NCBI GenBank assembly: GCA_025529335.1
Contig: JAMYHX010000207.1
Location: 1 to 64,000 of the forward strand
DNA length: 64,000 nucleotides
Direction: 5' to 3'
Origin: Rhizopus sp. PT2906
Taxonomy: Eukaryota; Mucoromycota; Mucoromycetes; Mucorales; Rhizopodaceae
A model generated the notes under the pieces. The model saw nothing but the letters and a program-made list of their open reading frames with translations, searched no databases and had not been told where the DNA came from. Position 1 is the stretch's first letter; the number at the start of each line of letters is the position of its first letter. Positions 46,852 through 56,200 of this stretch are shown in pieces. The translations under genes were made by a program, and so were the position numbers.

Positions 46852-47399
46852 GCTTCCAAAGAAGAAACTGTTTCTCATATCTTTATGTAAAATTTATGTT
46901 ACTTTACCCCCTTGTTTTTTTTTTTTTTTTTGATTAAAGAAAAATGTGTGATGCCATTTCTTATTACTTATTTGCTCCCTTCTTTTAGCATACGTTATAG
47001 AACTAAAGAGAATGTATACCTTCACTATTGTGGTTAAAGAATAAAGCCTTTTTTTTTTGTTACGTCATGTATATAGAATGCTTCTGTAGGACATGATCCA
47101 AAATTTCAAATGCAAATCAATGTATGATAAGCGTATCTTTTTTGGGTGCTTATCTAATTGTACGCCATTGTATATCCAATCACTATGAATGCGTCAGAAT
47201 AAGATGGAATGACAAAATCCATTTTTTTATTTCTATTTGTAACCAGTTTATCAATCTATCATCATTTAAAAAAATAAAAGAGAGAGAAAGAAAGAAAGAG
47301 AGACACGCTTAATAGGAAATAATATGGACCAGGGGACATTGGATAAGGCAACTATGGGAAATTTCCTCTTTCTTATTATTGTTGTTGTTTATTAGACTG
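46852..47399. other. Intergenic region, nothing recognised
   Basis: AT-rich spacer between the tail-anchored locus and the GATA gene, with a poly-T run at about 46915-46931 and a GA-rich tract near 47278-47303. No feature beyond these simple repeats was seen. Confidence 0.4.
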
Positions 47400-48077
47400 T
47401 TATGAGCGGGTATTGTATTGAAATGAAATAGGTGGAAGTTTTGTCGTTGTGATATTTGACGACAAAGATAAAAGAGATTTCGCAATCAATTCATCCTCAT
47501 GCTTGGATTGCTTTTGAATTTTAACGATTGCATCATCAATTTCAGATAGCTTGGTGACAGTGGTCGAAAGTAATTTCGATAGGCGTTCAACCTCTTTTTG
47601 AAGTTCAAGTCGTTGAGTGGTTAATGATTCTAGTGATGGGTATGAATATATGGGTGGTAATGTCAAAGGATGTTTTGTTTCTTCATCGCTACTACTCATA
47701 CTAAGTCTCTTTTGTGGTTTATCCGTAAAGTTGATCTTTTTGGATGGACATCGTTTACGTCTTTTGATGACTGTACTCTTCATCGTAGGTGGTCTATGAA
47801 CATGGTGTAATTTATAATATAGACCACAAGCATTACATATAGTTTTGCCTGATGCATCTCTTCTCCATAAAGGTGTATCTGTTGCATGACAATTCGCACA
47901 TACGATATGTTCTATCTTTGTTTGAGTATTGTTTAAACAACTATCACATATAGCAGATCTATCACGATCAAATAATTGTGGTCTAAAGGCATTATGACAT
48001 TTGGTACAGTTCGTTAGATACTTCTTGCGTGCTTCTTCCAACTGATGTTCTTTAAGAATCAAGGTAGAATAAGCCAT
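47400..48077 (-). CDS. GATA zinc-finger transcription factor
   Basis: A single-exon 225-aa protein. One canonical GATA finger (CANCHATDTPLWRRD then CNACGLYYKLH) occupies about residues 59-83, followed by the basic tail HRPPTMKSTVIKRRKR that contacts DNA. N-terminal to it is a second Cys set, CTKC...CDSC (about residues 24-45) with a 16-residue loop, shaped like a GATA finger but lacking the TPLWRR core. The C-terminal part has a coiled coil (LELQKEVERLSKLLSTTV). The arrangement differs from the two-finger siderophore repressors, so a specific regulatory role cannot be assigned. Confidence 0.93.
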   Translation of the reverse strand: MAYSTLILKEHQLEEARKKYLTNCTKCHNAFRPQLFDRDRSAICDSCLNNTQTKIEHIVCANCHATDTPLWRRDASGKTICNACGLYYKLHHVHRPPTMKSTVIKRRKRCPSKKINFTDKPQKRLSMSSSDEETKHPLTLPPIYSYPSLESLTTQRLELQKEVERLSKLLSTTVTKLSEIDDAIVKIQKQSKHEDELIAKSLLSLSSNITTTKLPPISFQYNTRS

Positions 48078-48219
48078 TTTATTTTATAATAATAAAGAAG
48101 AAGAACAGAGGGAAAAATGAAAAATTTTATTTCTCATTTTGGTTCTAGTGTAACGATCTAAGTTATAGATAAAAAGATAAATTTTAATCTTTATCCAATC
48201 ACTTTTCATCATCTGATCT

Positions 48220-49942
48220 TTACTTTCCCACGATGACTCCTACCAATCCGACGTCAAGATGAGTCTGAACACCCACATGCACTTTATCCCACCGCTTCTT
48301 TTCAGTTTCTGCCTTGACCTGCCTCAGTTCTTGTTCTACTCTTCTTTTCGATTCGGTCTCTTGACTTAATTCATGAGCATGCTTTTGCTTGACATATTGC
48401 ATCAGCTGTCTAAACTCTTTTCTCAACACGTTCGTCTGTCCTCCACCGTCAGACAGTCGCTGGACCTTTTGATCGAGCAGCTGTTGTTCGAGTGCATACT
48501 TTTGCTGCTTCAGGTCATCAATCTCGTCCTCGAGCAATCGTCGTTCACAATTGAAATCCGAAATGTTCCTCGTCAGTTTATCATACTCCTTCAACACCTT
48601 CTCCAACTCGGCTTCAATACTCGCTGCCTGAAGAATGAAGCCTGATTCTCTTGTCGTGTAGATATGCTTCATCCGTTCGATCTCTGTACGTAACTCTCGT
48701 ATCTGATACTCCTTTTGCTTGACTATCTCTAGCTGTCCAATCATATCGTCAATCATGTCACTACTCGTCGACAACATCTCGACCTTGGCCAACAACTGTT
48801 TGTTTTCTTCAGAGAGTCTGTCTAGTTCTGCTTCGAGATAGGCTTGTCTCTTTTTGTCGACTCTTTGTCTGTCTAGTTCATGCCGTAGGTCTACAATCAT
48901 CTCCTTTTGTTCGCTCAGCAGCTCGTCTCTTTGTTTGATGGACCGCTCAAGTTGTAATCTTGGCTGCTCGTCGTGTAGTGCTCTGTTCAATTCTTGCTGG
49001 CCCCTTTTTAAGAGTCTATCGACCAAATAATCGATCCTCTGTTCAAGATAAGCTACTGTCCAGGTTTCGTCGCTTTCGGATAGGGTTGTGATGCTTGTTT
49101 TGTTGCTAAATACCTTGGACGAACCAGACGATGTCGATGACGACACAGACAGAGCATCGAACGGGTCCACGTGCGTCTGTTGCTCGAGTCTGGACAAGAG
49201 GTGAAGTAGATAATCAATATGCCTTGCACACGTTCGATCCGTGAGTCTCATGTGCTTGAGGTAACTGGAGGATAAGTCATGCGTTGACCGACTGGCGAAA
49301 TAGAACTCGTCAATCGAGTGCTCTAATTGCAGATAATCCTTTTGGATCTGGCCTAGACTCTTGTGTGCCCCGACCGAGTCGGTCAGGCATTCGAGTTTGA
49401 TACAGGCCAAGGCAGCTCGTTGACTACCCACCTGGACACGGATGTTGGTATAAAGTGAATCGAGCAAGAGTGGTTGCTTTTCTAGTTTCTTTCATGTGTG
49501 TTAGCTCCTTCTCTCTTTTTTTTTTTGTATAATGATTACCTTTTGTAGTGTTTCCGCTTCGAGAAAGCTACTGACTGCATCGTCATCATTGGATTGGATC
49601 AGTGTAGGCAAGGATAGTTTGCGTTCGATCATGTCGTATTCTTTCCAAGGCATGTCTTCTTCATGAACTGTTGGTTTGGGTGTCGGTGCGCTTGTTGATC
49701 GTTGATGTGTCATGGGACTTTTCTTTTTGGTCGGACTCTTGGGTTTCATGGGTCTTGCTATCTGTGAGGGTCGTCTGGAAGATGTGTGTGTATTATGAAT
49801 TGGCTTTGGTATAGCACTATTGTTGTAGAATAATTTTGTACTTGTCGCGTTTGATTTATTGAGCTAAATATATAAAGAATTAAAGACTGAAAAAAGAAAT
49901 AGAATAGTGTCTTACAATAGACAGCTTTTTGGTTTGGTTCAT
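48220..49942 (-). CDS. Long coiled-coil protein, function unknown
   Basis: A protein of about 540 aa. The first exon ends at 49916 (MNQTKKLSI), and later exons read RRPSQIARPMKPKSPTKKK, then SLPTLIQSNDDDAVSSFLEA. Across the last intron the protein continues KKLEKQPLLLDSLY. Residues from about 270 to the end are heptad-rich, with long charged helices (ELDRLSEENKQLLAKVEML; RELRTEIERMKHIYTTRE). The Ser/Pro/Lys-rich N-terminus looks disordered and phosphorylatable. A distant likeness to fungal septation-related (Uds1-type) coiled-coil proteins was considered but is weak. No motor, SPB or membrane signature was found. Confidence 0.7.
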
Positions 49943-50054
49943 TTTTTGTGTATATATTTTTAGAGAAAAGAGAGAAAAGAATAATAAAAAACAAGGAATA
50001 AACTTGTATATATGAGATATTTAAGGAGCATTAAAGAAAAAGAGGGGGATGTTG

Positions 50055-52254
50055 TCAATTAATAAAGATACTCTTCAACAGGGAACGAACTCTTTCATCA
50101 TCAGATACGATTGTCACAGAATCTTGACGAATATGCACTCTTGAATCTAAATCTGAAGGTAACTCAATCGTTATTTCTCCATCTTGACTACTTTTGATTT
50201 CTATAGGAATCGAGTTCTATTATAATATATTAAATTAAATTGTTCTCTCCCCTCGCAAAAGCCTTCCCCTCCTTACTTGTTTAAATTGTTGAATAATCGT
50301 GTTTAGTTCAACTTGGATCCTTAGTCCTTGTCCATTATCTCTTAGATTTGACATATCAGGATGCAGTTCTAAATTATTGTTATAGACATTAAGGATTCCA
50401 TTAATAGGCGCATACAGTGACACATGGTGACCATTCACTTGTCGATGCGTGGGTATAATGGACCTTGCCAACTATTTTGAAGATTTAGCACAAGTATATA
50501 AATTACATTCATACTTGCCTTTTCGCTCACTGTAATCTCTTCCCATTCTCTTTTGAGGTCAATATGTATAATGTCTCCAATCGTGTAAATGTACACCTTG
50601 GTTTTCAAGTCATTTGATAACTCCTCCTTGACCAGATCGGCTCCTTTCATTTTAGGTATCAGCAGATACCTTGTATCCTTCAATGGTTGTTTGACCCGTA
50701 ATATCGAGGGGATATCCTCCAGCTTAAGCCGAGTATCCAGAGGCGTATGAACACATGTCATTTCGCTATCCCTTGGTTTAATTTCATCCGTTATAGGTGC
50801 CTCAGGTACTATATATATATATTTATAAGCTCTCCTTCTTTTTTTATATTTATTTGGATTACCTATTGTTAAACAGGTATTATCCTTGGATGACTTCCAT
50901 TGATTCATGAACCAAGCTATCGAACCTTTATGGATACATGTAGGGTCTCCAGCAAAGACGATACAAGGCTGTCTTATTTCTGGCTTGACAGTCGAATCAA
51001 GTGATGGAATGACCTTTAAGGCGCCTGTCTTCATTAATTGACCATGGGGTAAAGGCATATGAGGTTCATACAATAAACTTTGTCGATCCAAATTCATCCA
51101 TTCCCCACAAATATTGGCATACTTTAAGCTCTTGTCTGCGATGGGACTCGCTACGTACATGGGTATATCGTGTCTATCTGGACCAATCTCTTTTCCACCT
51201 ATCGACTTGAGATAGGTTTGAATCATACCGATGAGATCAAATAATATGTTCATAGAAGGAGAAGCGATCAAGACATTATGATTGGATCGAAGGGTTCGCG
51301 CTAAAAGAAGATAAGAACACTGTTGAAAACTTATGTATATATATATGCGTACCCGTGTGTGCAAGTAGTTTGGTCATGGCTCTATCAAATGAAATATGAT
51401 TCGAAGAAGGCTCAACTACGTCTGCAACGATAACAGCATCTGCATCCGCCAAGACGGTTTGATCAAAAGGAGCAGGATGCAAATGGTTGAAATTAGAGGT
51501 TGTTGATAAAAAGACGATTTTCTTAAAACTCGTTTCTAATAACCAGTTGGCACTACCAAGACAGTAGCCAGAACTATGAGCGACAAGACGCAGTGTAGAA
51601 AATAAGAGTAAACTCTCATTATATCGTACGGGTTGAATCTTTTCGACACAGCTTTCGATATCTCTCAGGGTATAAATCGATCGCCAGCCTTCAGGGATAC
51701 TCGAGCTAGGCAGAAGCTGAGTCAGGTATCGGGATGAGCCTGGGTCGATGCATGATATGTTTTGGCTGTGATAGATGACGAGTTCTTCCATACGTTGTCT
51801 ATTTATATATCATGTCAAAAGAATAGCTTTGATGCTTTTTTTTCTTTCTTTACTTTGCGAATTCAATGGTTGGTTCAGTAGCAATAATTTTTCCTTTATA
51901 TCCCATGTATTCAGTTAAATAAGGTAATCCAAGCATACATTCACTATTTGCAATCACAACAAGGTCAATGGTGTGAATATCAATCAATCGAAAGTCTGGT
52001 ATTCTAAACACAGTCTGTTCATCACAGTTATTTATTGCGTTGGTCACTGAAGAATACTGTGTGTCTGTCGCTCTCTTGCCTTGTTCGCTAAAATAACGCG
52101 ACAAGATAAAAGAGAGGTCAGAACGCGTTTCTTGTTGTTGTTGTTCTTGTTGTTGTTTATTTAGTGTCTTTGTCTCTAGTGGACAGTTGAATAATATCTT
52201 GAGTTGTCTTGTTCTGCAAATGAATACATTGTTGCCAATACACTGAATCTTCAT
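50055..52254 (-). CDS. INTS9: Integrator complex subunit 9 homologue
   Basis: A metallo-beta-lactamase/beta-CASP protein matching Integrator subunit 9, the inactive partner of the INTS11 endonuclease in snRNA 3'-end processing and promoter-proximal transcription termination. Order of family segments: DIHTIDLVVIANSECMLGLP, GKIIATEPTIEFAK, MEELV, SGYCLGSANWLLE, then the beta-CASP region (NVLIASPSMNILFDLI, MYVASPIADKSLKYANICGE, RQPCIVFAGDP) and HTPLDTRLKLEDI. The HxHxDH zinc motif of active family members is absent (NSECM), as in animal INTS9, which separates it from CPSF73/INTS11. The C-terminal SLLKSIF tail resembles the INTS11-binding CTD. About five introns; roughly 620 aa. A poly-Gln stretch interrupts the N-terminus. 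Confidence 0.88.
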
Positions 52255-52396
52255 TACAAAAAAAGAGAAACATTACTTGTTTGTGTGTCTTGGGTTAATT
52301 TCGTCCCGTGGCTTAGATAAAGTCACAACCTTGATTGAACCTGCTTTAGGAACTTTTTCTCTCTCTCTTTTTTTTTATCTTTTTAAACAACATAAA

Positions 52397-52641
52397 ATGT
52401 ACTTGATGTATTATTTGAATGACAAGGGTGAGCGTATCTACACTCTCAAGGTATATACATATAAAGAACAGCAGATTTGAAATACTAATGAATCCAATAG
52501 AAAGTGGATCCCACCGGCATGCCCACCAAATCTGCTCACCCTGCTAGATTCTCTCCTGACGACAAGTACTCTCGTCACCGTATTACTATCAAGAAGAGAT
52601 ACAACATTTTGCTTACTCAACTTCCTTCTCGTCCTTATTAA
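52397..52641 (+). CDS. NOP10: H/ACA snoRNP protein NOP10
   Basis: A 64-aa core protein of H/ACA ribonucleoproteins, which guide pseudouridylation of rRNA and snRNA. Exons 52397-52450 and 52501-52641 total 65 codons. The N-terminal MYLMYYLNDKGERIYTLKK and the near-invariant SAHPARFSPDDKYSRHRITI are diagnostic, and the length equals that of other eukaryotic Nop10. The zinc-ribbon cysteines of archaeal Nop10 are absent, as in other eukaryotes. It shares a 142-bp divergent promoter with INTS9 and is followed 106 bp later by THG1 on the same strand. Confidence 0.97.
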
Positions 52642-52747
52642 TCTGTGTACATATTTATTCACAATAAAAAGTGTCATTTGCATGTCTTTTTCTTTTAAAA
52701 GGGAGAAATATTTTTTTTTTTAATTTTTTGTGGCTCTTTATAGAAAT

Positions 52748-53622
52748 ATGGCTAATTCCAAGTATGAATATGTCAGACAGTTTGAGTTAGCAGACAACAT
52801 GCTACCAAACACTTGGTTAGTTGTTCGAGTAGACGGACGAGGCTTTCATAGGCAAGTTTGAAAAAATAATACAAGGGGGAGTGAATTTATGTTGATCATG
52901 ACTAGATTCTCTCAAACTCACAATTTTGAAAAACCCAACGATCGTCGATCAATCGATCTGATGAATCGCTGTGCTATTGAAGTCATGAAAGATATCAAGG
53001 ATATCACAATGGCATATGGACAGAGTGACGAATACAGTTTTGTTCTCCCCAAGACGACCAACCTGTATTCACGCCGAAGCAGCAAGATAGCATCGACGAT
53101 CGTCTCCTTGTTTGCATCCAACTTTGTCATGCATTGGTCAACGTATTTTGGAGATGAAAAGTTACAGTACGCACCTTGTTTTGACTCTCGCGTTGTCTGT
53201 TATCCCAATGATCAAGTCTTGCGTGACTATCTCAATTGGCGCCAAGCAGATTGTCATATCAATAATCTTTATAACACCACATTTTGGGCCTTGGTCAAGT
53301 CAGGCATGAAGGAATCTGAAGCAGAGGCTAAACTAAGGGTATGTGTTTTGTATATGTGTGTGAATAATACTTATGCTTCTGTTAGGGATCCTTTGCAAAG
53401 GACAAGAATGAAATTCTTTTTTCGACATTCAATATCAATTACAACAATATAGACCCCATTTATAGAAAAGGATCAACCATCATACGTAAAAAGACAGAGG
53501 TCACGTCAACATCACCGCGTACAGGGGAGTTGGTGACACGGACGAAGCTGATACCAACCGCTGTTTATGAAGATATTATCGGTCAACAATTTTGGGATGA
53601 GCATCCAGAGTTATTAGCATAG
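52748..53622 (+). CDS. THG1: tRNA-His guanylyltransferase
   Basis: A 257-aa enzyme that adds the essential 5' G(-1) to tRNA-His by a reverse-polymerase-like reaction. Exons 52748-52851, 52906-53338 and 53386-53622 total 258 codons. Landmarks: SKYEYVRQFE at the N-terminus, metal-binding WLVVRVDGRGFHRFS, YGQSDEYSFVL, SLFASNFVMHW, and the C-terminal WRQADCHINNLYNTTFWAL. The aspartates in VDGRGFH and QSDE correspond to the polymerase-palm metal ligands. The first intron starts GCAAGT, a GC-AG intron; the nearby GT alternative breaks frame. Confidence 0.97.
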
Positions 53623-54880
53623 ATTTCCTTGTATTAGAATTAAATTAATGTTTGTTTACGGTTTCAATTTGATTGGCTTAAATATAGTATGTATCTTGAA
53701 GGGATGATAAAGAGAATTCAAGACCTTGTTTGTCCCATAGCACTTGTCTTTACATTTAAAGCCTTCCTGAACATCAGTTTGGAAGAGATCTAGGCTTATC
53801 TTGTTCTCTATAGATCATGCTTAAGAATTGTTTCTGTTAAACAGTCTTGTTGATTAGAGTGCATAGCAATAAGCTTATGATTATGTTGATAAAGCACATA
53901 ATAGTCAAGCTAATAACCAATAGTTTAAAGAGTTGTGCGTTTTCCAAGCAATGACATAATCCATAAGTTAAAGATAACTACGCTTATCAACAACACAACC
54001 TTACTCAATCTTTGTAGAAAGGTTGGTCGTTCTGTGTTTTCTAATGCATGTAACATTGGTCATACTTATTTGGCACATCTATCAATGTTCTTGTGTGTAA
54101 TACGCGCTTGATACCTTGCACAATGTTGGACGATCTTTTTCGATCCGACTGTAGATCCATAATGAACAGTATATTTGGCTGATGACAGCACATAAAAGCA
54201 AGACTCCAATGATTCTGCATCATAAAAAGCTCGTAACCAACAAGTGGCCATAGTTTTCGGAGCAAGCCGATCTTTCATGTCTAAAATATGATCATGTACA
54301 CAAAGCGCAGTTGAGTTATATCATTGAAACATGAACTGCGCAAGTACAGAAGCTTATAAACAGAAATACACCTCATTGATGATGTGCACATTAATATTAT
54401 CGGGTTATTATACTCTGCGGCCCTGAAAAGGTAAAGGTAAGTGCTGTTTCTGCCGTACTATATAGACATAATGGTAGTATAATGCTAGACCATATGTATT
54501 TTAACTTGCTCTTGATATATTTACATTTACATAAAAGGACCCCAAGGTCTTGTAATCGTATTCTATTGCTTCACTTCTGTTAACCAGTCAGTTTCATATT
54601 ATCCAAAATTTTATGCATATTGTATGCTCCCAGAGTATACAAATCGCTTTTTACAACGAATGATACTTAATCTAAGAGCATTATTCTTTGCAATAAAGCA
54701 GGCCAACCAATGAATACAAGACTTGGTAACTGATGCTGTAAGGCTTCCATATGTGATTTACCAAATCAGACATCAGCGCAGTAATGACTTGCACCTGTGT
54801 GACATTCAAGATGAAGACGTGCGATCTAGTGTACCGTTACATATCATACCTCAGCTTATGATAGTCGATCATGTCAGGAC
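53623..54880. other. Start of gene-poor accessory region
   Basis: About 1.26 kb with no supported gene. A 70-74 codon open stretch exists on the minus strand at 54041-54278 in two overlapping frames (one reads LAPKTMATCWLRAFYDAE); it resembles decayed mobile-element coding sequence but could not be assigned. Simple repeats are rare here, unlike in the genic half of the window. Confidence 0.35.
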
Positions 54881-54886
54881 GAAAAC

Positions 54887-54896
54887 TATATAAATA
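54887..54896 (+). promoter_or_regulatory. TATA box of the small secreted protein gene
   Basis: TATATAAATA lies 67 bp upstream of the start codon at 54963, a typical core-promoter position for a fungal gene with a short leader. Confidence 0.5.
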
Positions 54897-54962
54897 CGTG
54901 TGCATACAGTATTCAAATATATATTTTTCAAGGATAAATCATACGAATTGTACATCTGCGCA

Positions 54963-55409
54963 ATGGTCTCTACAAATTATCTCCTCAGTCTTTTGGTATT
55001 GGCTCCTCTTTTGGTACAAGCTCAACCTACAAACGCAGGCAACGCTGTCTTGGATAAGCGAGCATCCGTCGAATGCTACGGTAGCGGCCACTGGGGTTAT
55101 ATCAGTGATGTCATGAGAGCCTGTCAAAAGGCTTCTAGCGACTTTTCAAACCAGATAGTCGGCAAGGACTACCCTGTACAAATAACGTATGGTCCTTACA
55201 ACACCGGAAGCGGAAGAAGAGCTGTCGTTGATATCAGAGTGGAGAACAGTCGTGGAAAGCTGTACGAGAGGGTTCATTCGAACGATATCACTTATGCCTG
55301 TAACGAAATAGTTCAACAATGCCATGGCAAAAACCAAGATACTCGTGGTGGATCGTCTGTTCAAGGTGTATTTAAAATCTATGTTGATGTAAACGCATGT
55401 AACTGTTAA
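54963..55409 (+). CDS. Small secreted cysteine-containing protein with Kex2-type propeptide
   Basis: An intronless 148-aa protein. Residues 1-20 (LLSLLVLAPLLVQA) form a signal peptide, and a short pro-segment ends in the dibasic Lys-Arg at 32-33, a Kex2-like processing site. That would release a mature domain of about 115 aa. The mature part has six cysteines (first at 38, last two in the terminal CNC) and several Gly/Tyr/Ser-rich strands, suggesting a disulphide-stabilised beta-rich fold. No membrane anchor. The start at 54963 was chosen over an upstream Met because the signal peptide begins there. The layout is that of secreted effector-like or antimicrobial-type proteins, but the family is not recognised and no activity is claimed. 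Confidence 0.75.
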   Translation: MVSTNYLLSLLVLAPLLVQAQPTNAGNAVLDKRASVECYGSGHWGYISDVMRACQKASSDFSNQIVGKDYPVQITYGPYNTGSGRRAVVDIRVENSRGKLYERVHSNDITYACNEIVQQCHGKNQDTRGGSSVQGVFKIYVDVNACNC

Positions 55410-55579
55410 TCTATCAGGTTATTTCTTTTGCTAGAGAAATAAATAATTTGTAGTTGTGAAGTTTCCTTTCTTTTTTTTTTTTTTTTTTTTTTTTGGTTTG
55501 GATGTCGCTTGCTTAACAGATTGCAGCTCTATGCATTAACAATATCTGAATAACTCTAATAAGCTCATAATGAGGGCAT

Positions 55580-56200
55580 ATGGTTCAAGGAAATACTATT
55601 AAAGAGCGTATTTCATTAATACATAAGAGCCCCTCTTTACTTATATTAGGCAAGGTGCAGTGCATAAAATCAAGTAAAATCTTAGTCTATATGCTTTTTT
55701 TTTGACAGTTTATCGACTTTTATGATACTCCATTCAAATTTTCATAGAAAAAAGGACAAAAGTAAAAAGAGTTGTATATTATGAAACACAGACGATCTCT
55801 CTTTATTGATAAATTACAAAGATGCCAAAAGACAATCGTGCATAGTTATAGAAAGAAAGGGCGTGTACTCTAATATTAAAGAGTAACATGTACTTTTGAC
55901 TTCATGAAAGCGTAGTCATCATCACCTTTAAAACAGCAAGTCCAGCAATGGCCCATTTTGTCTGACTCCCAGCCGCTAGGGCATCTGGGCTCTTCAGGAA
56001 AGCAAGCGCGCCAGCAGATTGGAGGCCTGTCATCATCCATTATATCAGAGCGGCAGTTACGAGATGGGTAGTTGTCCATTAAGTGGTAGCCTTCAACAGT
56101 AGATTTGACCATAAAAGAGCCAAGAGCAAAGAGGACAGCAGAGATAACTTTCATATTTTCAACTTGTGTAGGATAAAGAAAGAGAGAAATAAAGAATATG
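55580..56200. repeat. Duplicated segment, copy A (with small secreted-protein gene)
   Basis: Similar to 58225-58790 in the same orientation. Shared tracts outside the coding part include TATTTCATTAATA, CATAGAAAAA and the stretch CTATGCACGATTG / CTATGCGCAATTG downstream of the gene on the minus strand. The duplication therefore covers gene plus 3' flank. Confidence 0.75.
55876..56154 (-). CDS. Small cysteine-rich secreted protein
   Basis: A 92-aa single-exon protein. The start at 56154 gives MKVISAVLFALGSFMV, a signal peptide; the longer frame from 56253 would bury it. The mature part has seven cysteines, with the pattern NCRSD, ICWRACFPEEPRC, and HCWTCC near the end, followed by an acidic DDDYAF tail. 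No dibasic processing site is obvious. A paralogue with a lost start codon lies at 58489-58761. The family is unrecognised; a secreted effector-like role is possible but unproven. Confidence 0.7.
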   Translation of the reverse strand: MKVISAVLFALGSFMVKSTVEGYHLMDNYPSRNCRSDIMDDDRPPICWRACFPEEPRCPSGWESDKMGHCWTCCFKGDDDYAFMKSKVHVTL

